Origin: Sphagnum compactum
Lineage: Eukaryota > Bryophyta > Sphagnopsida > Sphagnales
Assembly (NCBI GenBank): GCA_965153455.1
Contig: OZ234499.1
Span: 11,218,271 to 11,282,270 of the forward strand
Length of the DNA: 64,000 bases
Direction: 5' to 3'
Within the stretch, counting starts at the first letter, position 1, and each line of letters starts with the position of its first letter. The notes under the pieces were generated by a model, which saw only the letters and a program-made list of their open reading frames with translations, did no database searches and was not told the DNA's origin. The translations under genes and the position numbers were made by a program. This document shows positions 1 through 12,353 of the stretch, in pieces.

Positions 1-1185
1 AAAAAAAATTTGCAATAATTATGATCTAAAATAGGTAAACGACTTATGAATGTAACATTCAAAGGAGGAAAAAAAAAGCTACCCACCATGGACATTTCAA
101 GGGAAGCAATGATTTTGGTCAGTTGAGGAATTATTTGGACACTATTAAATTGTTTATGTTTACCTACCCAACTTTGTAAAATTGGTTTCTCCCATTTTGT
201 CTCATTGTGTGCTAGAAAGACATTGTCCCCGTATCTATCGCCTTCAACTTCCCTTGCATCCCTGGATTCCTAAGAAGATCTTTGAATTGTTTTCTTAACT
301 CCCAGGGTTTGTCAACAAAAGGAGTGGAGTAGGAAGCTTCACATGCTTAAGGTATTCAAAATGATTCTAACAAAGTCAAATGCAATATATTTTGTTATTG
401 AGTTCTTGGCCCGCAACAGCCATATGTCAACTAACATTGAGTAACGTATGCAAACCAATCGCAACACCCAAGTCCCAAATAATTTCCTTTCACCTTATTT
501 GCCACTTTCAGTGTATCATGGTTAGGCCCTTCCGAAAGGGGCATCTGAAGGCTGGAAGAGTTTTAAAAGAACAAGATAAAATTTACTTCTTAAAACTGAA
601 AAAAGTTAGGCAAAATAAGATGAGCTATACCTTAAAAACCCCTTAAAAAATATTGTGGTGTAACTTAAGGACATATAAAAGTTATCTGTAAAGTAAGGAA
701 AACACAGCACCAGAACCCTGAGTTTGGTAGTTTGGTCATAAACAGGGTGAGATTAAAAAAAACCTCCAAAAAAGGTACCTTACCATTCCAGGGGGAGGGA
801 GGCAGCGAGGGGGTCGGGGGTTGTGAAACTCAGAAAACCATCAATTTTTGTGGTAAACCGAGTTCGTTTGTTTTCACCCCCTCCTTCTTTTTCCCCAGAG
901 CGCTTCCACTGCTGCTACATATATTTTCATTGCTCCTACTTGTACTGCTACAATAATTATTCTTGACTTTACTTTCTCAATAACTCTATTATAGTGTGAA
1001 ATTATTCCACAACTCCCACACTATAAACACATGCTCTTATTTCAATAATACCCTCGGCTTTACCCTACACTTACAACATGCAATGCATGCCCGAGATGCG
1101 AAACCAATTCAAAGGATGAAATGGGTTAACATATAATAAGCGAGGGACTGTTTATGTGGCAAAGGAACATTCCGTCATGTAAATG
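1..1185. other. Intergenic, no gene recognised
   Basis: AT-rich DNA. Open frames here (for example 380-646 and 732-956) are short, lack a recognisable domain and have no splice context. I see no gene in this stretch. Confidence 0.5.
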
Positions 1186-1306
1186 GTGTAGGGTAAGGCC
1201 CTAGGAGTGGGGCATTGCTACCATAAGGGCTCATCATGGTGATAAGAGTCAAGAAGCTTGGCCCCAAATTTTTGGATTGTCCCACTCCAAGGCCCTTACA
1301 CAATAC
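1186..1306. mobile_element. Small MITE-like inverted repeat
   Basis: The left arm (about 1186-1214, GTGTAGGGTAAGGCCCTAGG...) is matched by the reverse complement of about 1278-1306 (GTATTGTGTAAGGGCCTTGG...), enclosing about 60 bp. Part of the arm sequence recurs near 1050 and 11490 (GGCTTTACCCTACACTTA). No clear target-site duplication is visible. A miniature inverted-repeat transposon is the simplest reading. Confidence 0.4.
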
Positions 1307-1774
1307 GAGAACAAGGCCAGAATATTGCGTAGCACCTTAAAGGTCATCCTTTCCTACAAAAATGTTGAACTAAAAATGCCATGGAGCCGTAGATTGTCAA
1401 TACCATGAGAATTATTTTATCATGTAAAGTGCCCTCCAACTACCAAAAGAAATAATGGTGAGGGGTTTTCCGAGTCAATCCAGGTCAAAAAATGAAGAAG
1501 ACCCACCCACCACTTTGGAAGCCCATTTTCATTGCAAATTTCTAAACCACCTTGTTGATAGTCGATATGTTGATATTGTGATTTTTTTGGTGGAAAATCT
1601 TTGCCATCTTGCCAAAATAATTAATTGAAAAAGGAACATTCTGTCACAAATTCTTCGATTTTGAAAAATGAAATACCAAAAAGATATCATTAAAAAATTC
1701 AGCAATTTTTTCCACAACTGCCTACAATGATTAAAGAGTGCTTAAAATTTTCCTACTTTCATATTTTGAATATC

Positions 1775-1832
1775 GCCAAATTTGGCTAAATAACCTTATG
1801 GATGATTGCCAATGTAGTAGCAAAATTTTCTC
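1775..1832 (+). repeat. Dispersed palindrome-core repeat, copy 1
   Basis: Starts with the 12-bp palindrome GCCAAATTTGGC (1775-1786) and continues with the shared tail 'cttatggatgattgcc'. At least four other copies lie in the window (2581, 11302, 52973, 57022), all in the same orientation. It encodes nothing recognisable and is probably part of an uncharacterised non-autonomous element. Confidence 0.45.
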
Positions 1833-2432
1833 CAAATTTTTTTAAGTTTCTAAAAAATGTAGCAAAATCTCTCCTCCCCCCCCCCAAAAAAGGGAATTTG
1901 TGATAGATTATTCTTTTTTAATATGGAGGTTACAATTTTGCAAAAATATTTTGCCATAAACCCTTGCAGGCTCGTACTAGCCACTATTTATAAATTTTTT
2001 ATCGCCTATTTTCTACTGGATTACTAACCGTGGCTCACAGTTATTTTTAGGAATTATTTGTCTTCATCCAAAGTGACAATCATCAAAGGAAGATGTAAAA
2101 AAGAGGTGGTGCTCATTCCTTGGATGATGTGGCTAAATCTGGATGAAAACCTCATATGAAGTACAAATCTTTAATCATGCGTCTATATTTCTGGCTACAC
2201 ACTAATTTTTAAAAAAAATCATTCTTCTTTATTTTTGGCTACACACTAAAAATCAGCCAAATATAGAAGTCTGGTGAAAACCTCCCATATCGTGTCATTT
2301 CAGAATTTTCAATTTAACTTTTTGGCAAAATTTCCTCAGTATAACAAAAGCTGCCAGCCAGAGAGTCTGGTTCGGCGCTTTTTTCTCTGGCTAAATTCAG
2401 GCAGTTGGCTATTTTTTTCAAAATGGCTAAAA

Positions 2433-2435
<3 letters not shown>

Positions 2436-2468
<33 letters not shown>
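2436..2468. repeat. (TG)n microsatellite
   Basis: About 16 uninterrupted TG dinucleotides. Confidence 0.95.
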
Positions 2469-2471
<3 letters not shown>

Positions 2472-2580
2472 TTACAAATTCTTTGATTAAAAAAATCCCC
2501 TAATTTCTCTATTGGGTTCCTAGCATGTAGCCAGAAATGTGAGGCAATCGTTTAAAATTTTACTTTCATACCTGGCCTAT

Positions 2581-2633
2581 AGCCAAAAATGGCTAAATCT
2601 TCTTGTGGATGATCGCCAGTTTTGCTATAAATG
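2581..2633 (+). repeat. Dispersed palindrome-core repeat, copy 2
   Basis: Variant core (AGCCAAAAATGGCT) followed by 'aatcttcttgtggatgatcgcc', as in the other copies. This one lies about 720 bp upstream of the GATL start codon and ends in TATAAA (2626-2631). Confidence 0.45.
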
Positions 2634-3022
2634 TGAGTCCAAGTATAAACCCACCCGGCCAGCCCTTCTTAACTTAGGCACCGCGTTTTTCCCGTTTTCG
2701 TCTCTCCGTGTTCGGACGCTCTCTCTGTGCAGCGAACAAGAAGAAGAAAGTGCTGCAGCAGCAATGCCTGCAGCCTTCTGCCTTCCCATAGCGCCTCCAG
2801 CATCGTACCCTGCTGCTGCTGCACTTCTCTGCTGCATTACGATCAGTTCCTCCTTCACACGTTTTCTTTTTTGCCCCTCTTGTGGCCAAGTCAAAGACCG
2901 TGTGCTAGCTTGACCCATCCATATCCAAGAAAAGAACACATGTACCTAGTTGTACTGGGACTTTTAAAGCATTGGTTCCAGTCGGAGAGGGATCCCCTTG
3001 CTGCGAGTTGGTGAGGAAAGAT

Positions 3023-3024
<2 letters not shown>

Positions 3025-3056
<32 letters not shown>
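3025..3056. repeat. (GA)n microsatellite in the GATL leader
   Basis: About 15 AG dinucleotides some 300 bp upstream of the GATL ATG, probably in the 5' UTR or proximal promoter. Purine/pyrimidine tracts of this kind are common in plant 5' leaders. Confidence 0.9.
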
Positions 3057-3059
<3 letters not shown>

Positions 3060-3351
3060 GAGAGAGGTCGGTGTTCAAGTGCAGCCGATGAGAACTTGGT
3101 GTTGGGGAAGTAGGGAGGAGCTTTGTGATGGATTTTAGGTTCAGGTGGTGGCAGAAGATTACGTACTAGCCGTGCCGATTGAGAAGAACAGGAATCTGAC
3201 GACGTCCGATCAGAAGTTTCAGGAGAACTAATTTGTCTGAAGCAATTTCAAGAAGCTGAATTGTGTTGAATGTGGTTGGTTGGAGATTTTTGGGACTTCA
3301 GCAGCGACATAGTTGAAGATAGTGAATGGTTTTGAACTAGAGAAATTCGTC

Positions 3352-4677
3352 ATGGTAAGGGTTTTGAGGAGGAGCTGCAGATGGCGAGGAGGAGCAAAAA
3401 ATTTATTAGACATTTTGACTTTGCTACTACTCGTTGTAACGACATTCTTTCTTCAAGCTAGTGATCTACGGTGTTCGTGCTCAGCAGTCGCGGCCGTAGA
3501 AGCGAAAAGGGATTCGCAATTTGTTGAGCTTTCAGTCAAGTCTTGGGTTGGACCAGCAGAGAAACAATTAGCAGCTGCACATGAGGAGGAAGAGCACGTA
3601 AGGAGCAGCAGCAGCAGCAGCAGCTCCGTAGAACAGCAAAAGAATTGGCCGTCATTCCGAGAAGCACCAGCGTTCAGGAACGGAATTCAATGTCCGTATG
3701 TAAACAGGACAAGAATCGTCAGCGACACGGATCAACAACGGATGTGCGATTCCAGCTGCGTTCACATCGCCATGACACTAGACGTCGCGTACCTCCGCGG
3801 CTCCATGGCAGCTGTTTTCTCAATCCTGAAGCATTCTTCATGCCCCGAGAATGTGATCTTCCATTTCCTTGCAGGGGACAGAGACGCAGAGCTCCACTCT
3901 CTCATCTTCTCCACTTTCCCGTTCCTCAGATTCAAGGTCTACCACTTCGATGAAGAGCTGGTGAAGTCTCGGATCTCTCCATCGGTACGACTTGCGTTGG
4001 AGCATCCTCTGAACTACGCGCGGAGCTACTTGGCCGACATTCTGGAGCCCTGTGTGGAGAGAGTAATCTACTTGGATTCTGACCTCATTGTCGTGGACGA
4101 CATTGTCAAGCTCTGGGGGACTAGACTGGGGTCTGGATCAGCCATTGGAGCTCCAGAGTACTGCCATACCAATTTCACCAAGTACTTCACTGATTCTTTC
4201 TGGAACAACAAAGCTTTCACCAAGGTCTTCGACCATGGCAGGAAGCAGCAGCAGCAGCAGAAGAAGAAGAAGAAAAGCAAGCTTTGCTACTTCAACACAG
4301 GTGTAATGGTGATGAATTTGGTGAAATGGAGGGAGCAAAACTACAGATCCAAAATCGAGAGTTGGATGGAGAGGCAGAAGGAATCGAGGATTTACGAGCT
4401 GGGCTCTCTACCCCCGTTCCTACTCCTGTTTGCGGGCGATGTGGAACCGATCGACCACAGATGGAACCAGCATGGCTTGGGAGGAGACAACCTTGAAGGA
4501 AGATGCAGAGCTTTGCATCCCGGTCCGGTTAGTCTGCTTCACTGGAGTGGGAAAGGAAAGCCATGGATCCGGTTGGATGCCAGAAACCCATGTCCAGTGG
4601 ACCATTTGTGGGCTCCTTATGATCTGGTCCTTCAGTGTTCTACATCAGTCTCCTCCTCCTCTTCCTATGCATCATGA
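3352..4677 (+). CDS. GATL: Galacturonosyltransferase-like protein (GATL, GT8 family)
   Basis: Type II Golgi membrane glycosyltransferase of CAZy family GT8. GATL proteins act in pectin or xylan assembly. The frame opens at 3313 only with a TTG codon; the first ATG (3352) is taken as the start, giving 441 aa and placing a signal anchor ([16 protein letters not shown]) at about residues 19-35. A Ser-rich stem follows. The GT8 domain starts near residue 135 and shows the metal-binding DSD (about 242-244, in [11 protein letters not shown]), [15 protein letters not shown], and the C-terminal HWSGKGKPW motif. The gene is intronless, as is usual for GATL. Two oddities are a run of eight Ser in the stem and a Gln/Lys run (about 299-309) inside the catalytic domain just before CYFNTGVM. 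The protein is longer than the usual roughly 350 aa because of an extended stem and the insert. Family assignment is firm; substrate is unknown. Confidence 0.93.
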   Translation: MVRVLRRSCRWRGGAKNLLDILTLLLLVVTTFFLQASDLRCSCSAVAAVEAKRDSQFVELSVKSWVGPAEKQLAAAHEEEEHVRSSSSSSSSVEQQKNWPSFREAPAFRNGIQCPYVNRTRIVSDTDQQRMCDSSCVHIAMTLDVAYLRGSMAAVFSILKHSSCPENVIFHFLAGDRDAELHSLIFSTFPFLRFKVYHFDEELVKSRISPSVRLALEHPLNYARSYLADILEPCVERVIYLDSDLIVVDDIVKLWGTRLGSGSAIGAPEYCHTNFTKYFTDSFWNNKAFTKVFDHGRKQQQQQKKKKKSKLCYFNTGVMVMNLVKWREQNYRSKIESWMERQKESRIYELGSLPPFLLLFAGDVEPIDHRWNQHGLGGDNLEGRCRALHPGPVSLLHWSGKGKPWIRLDARNPCPVDHLWAPYDLVLQCSTSVSSSSSYAS

Positions 4678-4680
4678 TGG

Positions 4681-4710
4681 CTTCTTCTTCTTCTTCTTCT
4701 TCTTCTTCAG
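4681..4710. repeat. (CTT)n microsatellite after the GATL stop
   Basis: About nine TTC triplets starting four bases after the TGA stop, in the 3' UTR. A shorter version recurs at 4917-4927 in the duplicated 3' flank. Confidence 0.9.
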
Positions 4711-5160
4711 GAAGGAGCAACTGGGATTTTATTTTTTACTTTTTTATTTAAATTGCCAATTTTTTTTTAACACCAGATTTTTAACATTTTATAAGTTAGA
4801 CCTACCTCAGAAATGTTGTACATTTTGAATAAATTCTTTGCATTTATAATTAATTCTAGGAAATAATTTTATTTTAGTATAGAGCTTCTCCAATTTTGAG
4901 TTTTTTGGGTAAGGTTCTTCTTCTTCAGGAAGGAGTGACTTGGATTTTTTCTTTTTTCATTTTTTTTCCATTTTTTTTTTAAACATCAGAATTTTTAACA
5001 TTTTAAAAATTAGACCTAGCTTAGAAATGTTGTACATTTTGAATTAGACCTAGCTCAGAAATGTTGTACATTTTTGGAAATATTTTTATTTAGAATTATT
5101 TCTAGGAATTTTTAAAAATTTTAGTAGCTTCTCCAATTTTGAGTTTTGGGGTAAGGATAT
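4700..5160 (+). repeat. Tandem duplication of the GATL 3' flank
   Basis: The stretch from 'caggaaggag' (4708) to 'agcttctccaattttgag' (4883-4900) is repeated from 4926 to about 5143, offset 218-243 bp. Shared landmarks are 'atttttaacatttta', 'ttagacctagc' and 'agaaatgttgtacatttt'. The second copy contains a further short tandem repeat of the last two landmarks (about 5008-5072). Confidence 0.8.
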
Positions 5161-5976
5161 ATGAAAGCCTCTGCATTAGAGGTTTTTCTTACTCTCATTC
5201 ATTCAACATTACAACCCAATAAATCACCTCTCAATTCAAATCAAGAGAAATGTTGAAGAATCCTCTTCATTACTTACATGTAAAATGATTGGGATCATCA
5301 GCCAGGGGGCCTTTTTTTCTCTCTTTTTTTTGTTGCGAAATCTCGCACAAATGTGAAAATAAAATTGAAAAAAGTAAAATATTTTGTCATTTAGGCTATC
5401 TCTTGTTTTCTAAAGAAACTTTGCTCGCCAATTTTTTTATAAATGGAGAAATTTGAAAAAAATTCATCCCATTTTAACTCAGATTTTTTTTACCAAGCTT
5501 TTTATGTTTTAGACAGGGTTGTAGATTTAATGCTAAATCCCTCTTGGGATTGCTCCAATATGGCACAACATTAGAAATTAGAACCAAAAAAAAAAAAAGA
5601 CTTCTAATTTTTAATTTGATATGAAATTTGACTGAATCCATGTTGCCCATATTTGTCTTTTTTTGTCTTGAGATTCAAATGCCTCTCTATTATGAGTGTT
5701 CATGCTGTAAAATAAAATAAAATAAAGAAAAAACATCTGACAAAGGAACAAGAGAAGGAAAGAAAAAATGGAGTCCAAACAAAAGACAACACCCAAAAGC
5801 ACAAAACACAAAATGGGGAGCCCTTAGAGGAGGAGAAATCAAATAACATAAGAGTTAAACCCTTCACCAGACACGTGCAGCAAAATTGTAGCCTTACTTG
5901 TAGGAAATAATTTGTTTTTGGTGCCTTGTAGAGAAGAACCTTTCATGGCAATTGACTGAATCCAGGTTGCCCTAAC
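5161..5976. other. Intergenic, paralogous flank of the inserted element
   Basis: AT-rich and without a gene. The stretch 5625-5690 ('gactgaatccatgttgcc', 'tatttgtct', 'ttcaaatgcct') is a diverged copy of the sequences that flank the element at 5980-7508, so it serves as an approximate empty site. Confidence 0.5.
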
Positions 5977-5979
5977 TTA

Positions 5980-7508
5980 AGGTCTGCTTTACACTAGAAG
6001 TCAGGGCCAATGTTCAACCCAAATCCAGCATTCCTATTGGTGCAAAAGTTGAAATCAGCCCCAAGGGCTTTACACTAGGAGTCAAGGCTGAATTTTTTAA
6101 AAACTTTTCAGTCTGCCCCAATTACTAATAAATGCTGAACTTTATGGCCTTCTATTGGCCCCAAGTATGAAAAATCACAAAATGGGGGCAAAAAATTTAG
6201 TAAAATCCGATGGTCGGAACCATCACACGGAAGACAAAAAGGAAGGCCAAATAAAGGCCAAAAGACGTGCAGCCTACAAGCACCAAAGAAAGGAAAGAGC
6301 TAGTCCCTCTCGTGGTGGGAAGCTATCTCACCTACAACCCCTCTAATGTTGCTTGCATGCAAATCGTGAGATCTAATAGTAATAGGATGTTTAGAATAAG
6401 CATCTCCCGTTAACACAATCTTCCTTTTTATAGCACATTGAAAACTAATACTAACATGTTGTTTGAAAAACTAAATGTAAAAATATAATAATTAATGATC
6501 TCTTGGTCGTCTATTGTGAAAAAGACGAGCACACTCCCTAATGAAACGATCCATATCACACCCGGGTGCGTCATGCACCTCCATGGCCATCAGAATAAGG
6601 TGGTGCTTTTCATGAAGCCCTCTATACTTGCAGATTTTAGCAATGGCGCTAAGTTTCACAACTATACCTGTTGGTCGACTAATGTCACTCGTAACCATCA
6701 CCTCCGGTGTTAGGTCAGTAACCACCACATTGGTAATAAAGACTTGTCCTAATGAGTCATGTAGAGATTAGTTTATAATGAAACTTTTGATGTAAGGGCG
6801 TATCATCGCTCTTTCCATATAATGTGCCCATCCTTTTGAGCAAGGGCATACATGACATTTTTGATGGCGTGACATGTGGCTATCCATTAACGTCCAAACA
6901 GACTATGTGTTAGATGCGTGCCAAATGCGTCTAACTCATGTCCACACTCACATGTGAAAGACTAGATGCTAAAGGTTAAATCAAACCAAAACGAAAACAC
7001 AACGTTGAGATGAAAATAGAGTGTGTGATGCAAAATGAATAGATTGATGGCCTAGCAATTAATCATAGCCTCGCCCCCTTGCCTAAACAAGAGTGAATGC
7101 GGGCTTTGCATGCTAAGGAAATGTAAGCATGCTCCAAGATAAACCTAAAGGATATGTCATGATGGATCTCCATGAAAGATGCTTCCAAACTTGAAGTTCT
7201 TATAATTGTCAAACTCTAAAAAAAAAAGGTTGCATCTTTCTAGTTGTGGAAGGAAGGCGATCCTAAATTACATGAAGACATAAATGAAGGAGGTATGGAC
7301 CCCCCTCAACCTAAAAAAAAGGTTTAAAAAAATATCGTCAAATTTGAAAGGCCAATTTTGAAACCCTTGGGGCCAATGTTTTAGCATTTATTAATATTTT
7401 ATTGTCAATGTTCTAGCATTTATTAGTATTTAAGGCCATTTGTAACCCAAAAATGCTCAAATTCGGCCCCAAGTTGCTTGGGCCTCGACTCCTAATGTAA
7501 AGTGGGCC
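5980..7508. mobile_element. TIR DNA transposon/MITE, PIF-Harbinger-like, hosting a LINE fragment
   Basis: TTA occurs at 5977-5979 and 7509-7511 as a probable target-site duplication. The left end (AGGTCTGCTTTACACTAG) is matched by the reverse complement of the right end (GGCCCACTTTACATTAG). The arms share further segments such as GGAGTC and ACTAATAAATGCT, so the inverted repeat extends about 150 bp with gaps. The interior (6155-7316) is not transposase but a LINE relic, so the element is composite. TTA duplications and this end style are typical of Tourist/PIF-Harbinger MITEs; the superfamily is an inference. Confidence 0.6.
6155..7316 (-). mobile_element. LINE-type retrotransposon 3' fragment, copy 1
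   Basis: About 1.1 kb is collinear with 58120-59250. The open frame 6728-6492 (-) reads VVTDLTPEVMVTSDISRP... and continues to DMDRFIRECARLFHNRR. The matching segment of the 58-kb copy lies downstream of reverse transcriptase, so this is the C-terminal region of a LINE polyprotein, truncated at its 5' end and broken by stops. Confidence 0.6.
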
Positions 7509-7511
7509 TTA

Positions 7512-10500
7512 TTTGTGTGTGGAGCTTCAAATGCCTGGGCTTTTTTATACTGTTTAGAATATTCATTTTTTTTATTGCCAAAATTTTCTCAATATTCTTC
7601 CATGTAATTTATATGTTCATTGTTCTATTGCATTGTTTGGTTTGATTGTTTAGATTTTCCTAGTGTTCCTTAGTGTTCCCCCTTTTTTTATTGGATAATA
7701 ATATTAGGGTATCGACCTCCACCTATTGATGGGAATAGTTCTTTTTGTCGAAATTTTTTTCTCCTTATTTTGAATTTTGTTTTAAAGATAAACCTTGGCA
7801 AAAAGTTTTTTTTAATGTTGAACGTGTTTTTTCAACAAAAAACATTATCACTTTCACAAATTAAAAAAATTGAGAAAATACCATTTGTTGGTAATTGATG
7901 AAGCCAATGACATGTCATGGTAAGAATAGTTCCACCAGTTTATGGTCAGCGTAGTGTGCTTTCACCCTTCAACATATTAAATTGGAATCACATGGTGGTT
8001 AACATGGTGAAACTTGTATGGAATTATGTCAAAAATGTTTTATAATGAACTTCACATGAGCTTAAGATGTAAGGAAATTAAAGTTTGGTCCATCTTTGGT
8101 TGCATAACTTAGTGCTTTTCTTTGAAGGGTGCATTTGATTTTGGCAATGTAAGGTTGGAAACAATTTATCTTTTATATTGAAAGGATGTGAATTATTATT
8201 ATTTTTTGACATTTGGCAAACATGTATGTAACAAGAAAACCATTTATTTAACAACCTAAAATGAAAGTACAATATATTGAAAGTTTAAATTTTACAAAAG
8301 TAAATCAAACAAACAAGAAATGCAATTTGAGTTTATATGTAAAGGAAAAATTCTTTATGATTTTTCATGCTATTCAACTATCAAAAATGCTAGGTGAATT
8401 TGTGGCTTGCATATCTTTTTCACATAGTGATACCCACATCAATTCATTGAAAGTCTTGAGCTTTAACCAACTTTTACAATCATCACCTTGCACCCCATTA
8501 TAGTTTGAAAATCCACATTCACAAATTTAATTGTGGTAGTTGGAAGAAAAACACCTATTGCTTTGCTTGAAGTTAATTAATGTAAATCAACTAGCAAACA
8601 ATTCATTTGATGTGAAACAAAATGTCCAAACATTTAAAATGGACTTCCATTGAAAATCTTTCCATAAAGCATCCACAAATTCAAAAAATTCACATATTGC
8701 CTTATCAACTTCTTTTTCATTAGAATTGAAAGTGTTGATGAAGAATCTATCAAGCCAATCTTCATGAATTTCCTTTTTTTTAAAATCATCCTTTGGATAA
8801 AGATTAAATGAATGAGAATCCACTAAAATTGGAGATATGAGATAATTTATGATATATTGTTCATATATTGTTGTCCATAAGTATTTGAGTATATGTTTTT
8901 TGAATTATTTGACAAATTTCTTTCTAATATCCACTAGTTGGACAGCTAGGAGCAAAATCAAAATGAATTTAACACAATTACATGAAATACCATCCACACA
9001 TTAAATGTCATCAATCATGTTGGTACAACCTTTTGAACAAATTTCAATTCAATATTTGTTTTTTTTCTAATTTTTTTACCCAAGTAGCACATCCTAAAAA
9101 TGATGATGGTGACATCTAAGTTATAAATATAATTGTAATGATATCCACATATTGAAATCACATGTTCAACTTGTTCAACTCAACAAGGACATTATAAAAA
9201 TGAATTTTGAAAATTTGAAGTTATAAAAAAATAATCTTCACATACCATTTGCGCAAAGAAAAGAGGTCCTCAACCCACTATTTATAGGACACATATGTTC
9301 AGAATAATGTTTGAGTGTCCAAATATATAGACTTATCAACTAATAAAGAAAAAATTGAAAAAACTTGAGCTTCAATAAGAAGGTACCTAATTTTCCAAGT
9401 GTAAGGACATCATTAGTAAGAATTCCATTGTTGTAGATTTGTATTTGAAAAATATTCATCAATGATTAGCATGTTTAGGGTGCCCAACAGCTTGTGCATG
9501 TGACATTGCTTAACAAAGCTTTGCATGGTGATTATTCCAAACATCAAAGTATGACAATTTTATTATTGTAAAAAAATTCTTTGTTCCTTATCAATCATGA
9601 GGTCAACATGTCTTTTTATAGAAAGATGTTAGACATCACAACAAGCTTGCAAACAAAAACTATCTTGTGATCTTCACTTTTGTTTTATGAATTATGATAC
9701 TTGTTTTTGTAGTCACATAGACACATTTTCTTCCTCTTCCCCACATGCTATTCATCCCACATTCCTCACATGCACAACATTTCACATGACACCACATTCA
9801 AGATCATCTTGAAAGCATAGATAATTTGATAATGGCCATTCCACTTTCCACGCCTTTTCAAATTTCTTTTAATTCATCTATCATCATGTCCAACTTTAAA
9901 TTTGAACTTGGTTTTCTCACCCTTAGTGTTAGAATCATCATCTTTTCTTATAAAATGTTCCTCGAAATATTCTAAAAATGGGTTTTCATAGATGCCTAAG
10001 AATTTTCAATTTGGAGTGTAAAACACAAGCGCAAAGTATGTGGAGTCTTTTTGAGGTCTAAGAGTGGGATTGCAACATTTTGCCTAAAATTTAGTAGTCA
10101 TTTTCACATAAAATAATCTTACCAATTTTCGAAGTTCCTTATTAGGTTTTAACAATACGTGAATGATATTAAGAAACACATGTTTGAAGTTATTTGCATT
10201 TAAAATTGGAACTTTAGGTGTGACAAGGACTAGAGTTTAACCGTCTTGTCCATCAAGTGGATCATCACGATTCCATCGTTCCATCCAAGATATTGATTTT
10301 CATAACGATACAAATGCATAAGTAGGTTGAGATCCACCCATTGGCATTGTATCCATGCAAAAGCTTAACAATACATGCATATTTAGGCATTTAGAATAAC
10401 ATCAACTAACTCCCTTTTCAAAACTAGTTATCTATTTAAATCCAACTACATGGCCTTCTCACAATTTACAAATATTAAGTGCAACCACATAGAGACTTTA

Positions 10501-11300
10501 GGCCTTTTAAAAATATAGGGGAAAAAAATTTTAAAATAAAAAATCACCAACACAACATCGTGAGTTAGTTAACCACAACCACAATTGTTCCCCACACATA
10601 ATAACTTTAGTCAAACTAACACCATATGCACTTTAAATGTGACCCCACTAGCTACTTTGCAAAAATGAAACAAAAACATTTCCAAGAACATCACCTAGAT
10701 AAAAGGTTGAGGCACATTGCAAACCATAACGACCCTTAGATGTGGAACCTAACCCACAAGGTGCCATCATCCCACAACACAAGATTTATTCCACTGCTTA
10801 AACCTAATATCTTTCAATGTTAAGAGATTAAAACCCAATATTTTGAAAAGGATACATTTTCAAGTTAGAATGATTTACATAGATATATAAAATTTCATAT
10901 TGTGATTCATGTAGCTTAATTCATTGTTCATAGATGAAGTTCACTTGAGACCATTAGTCATTTTTCAATTATGATAGCATAAATTCATCTATCCATATTT
11001 TTCTCGTCTATAGTGGATATGAAAAAATGGCTTTCGAAGGATCCTTGAATAATGAGTTTCAAAGATCCTTTCATGGAGATTTCCATGATTTAGTTCCCAA
11101 AATCAGCCTTTTTCTATGCAAAATTTAGCAATACTACTAAATTTTTTAAACTTTTTGTCACAAAATCAATGATTTATTAAAAGAAAATTTCCAAATTTTG
11201 AAAAAAAGAAATCTTTTGAAATCACCAAATTTCTATCAATGTTTCAAGTAGGTAGCCAAAGCTATATAAGGATTCTTTTTTTTCCTTTCATGTTTTTTAA
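7512..11300. other. AT-rich intergenic DNA, probable old transposon debris
   Basis: No gene recognised in about 3.8 kb. Short minus-strand frames (for example 8823-8587, and pieces around 8400-8520 such as DDCKSWLKLKTFNELM) have a protein-like look with scattered stops. They suggest a decayed transposon, but no family can be named. Confidence 0.4.
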
Positions 11301-11301
11301 A

Positions 11302-11370
11302 AGCCAAATTTGGCTATATCGCCTTATGGATGATCACCATCTCAGCTACATCACAAAATTGGTGAAAAAA
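11302..11370 (+). repeat. Dispersed palindrome-core repeat, copy 3
   Basis: Has the core GCCAAATTTGGC (11303-11314), then 'atcgccttatggatgatcacc' and 'gctacatcacaaaattgg'. This is the best-preserved copy of the family. Confidence 0.5.
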
Positions 11371-11399
11371 GCACTGCCCCAAATAGGTAGGTGTAAATA

Positions 11400-12350
11400 G
11401 ATTAATGCAACTCATTACTTTCAATTGAATTACCTCTTAGTTTGAATAAACAACCATGCAATATAACTATGGCCTCATCCTAGGGCTTTACCCTACACTT
11501 AAAACCCTTCTTTGTACATAACTCTGGTAAGGTTTTAGTAAGTTGATTGGTCATCCCCTCAATGCTTGTACTCAAATGGTTCAATACATGCAACTTCATC
11601 CCTCCATCCTGCTCCCCTCCTGTCCCACAAGTCTCCCCCACAACACTCTACAACACTTTCTTTTACGACTATCATGAGATTCATGAGCTTGGTTCAATAT
11701 TGCTACACAACTTGGAGCTCTACTTGGACTACAACTGGGTATGTTATTGTTTGCTTCCTGACTACCAAAGATGGTCATGTAATGTGAACCTTCAGCATTT
11801 ATGTGCCTTTTTGAAGAAGTCGCTACATTGCCAGCTAAATATCTAAGTTTATATAGGATTGTAACATCTGGAGGTGTGTGTAACGATGCCATTGCTGACC
11901 TGAAGAAATTGGAAGCTGATTGAACTGACATGCAAAACTTTTTATATTGTTTGCACTCTTGCTTCATAAGTTGTTTTTCACGCTACTGAAATGCTACTAA
12001 CAATCCATGGCCATTTTACTTCCCATGAATTGCTCCATCAGATGGACTGAATGCATCTCTGGTTACATGCTGTCAACAGTTGGATTTGAAGCTGATCAAG
12101 TCACCCAATTGGAATGCTTCAACAGCACACATAAAGCCTCAAGCACATGAGGATCATGACCAGAAACTTCAAGAAAGAAATAGAGTTCAATTGTAACTTC
12201 ATAAACCACAGCTTATGCACTCACTTACATCTCACTCTCTAGAAACCTAAATCGGGGAAAAGAGCCAAGGTGTCATACCCAGCATAATTTGACAAGTCTT
12301 GCACATGGATGAAAACCGAGAAGGATGAGATCATTACAAGCAATATCCAG
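11400..12350. other. 3' flank of the PFP gene
   Basis: Contains no recognised coding sequence. The last few hundred bases should hold the 3' UTR of the minus-strand PFP gene; no polyadenylation site can be fixed by eye. Confidence 0.4.
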
Positions 12351-12353
12351 ATT

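Noticed and set aside
2626-2631. TATAAA as the GATL core promoter
   Set aside because: It lies inside a dispersed repeat and about 720 bp from the ATG. Without TSS data it cannot be called.
2539-3014. Overlapping open frames on both strands upstream of GATL
   Set aside because: Low-complexity (GCAGCA and Ser/Cys-rich) frames in a probable 5' leader, several starting at TTG or GTG. No domain.
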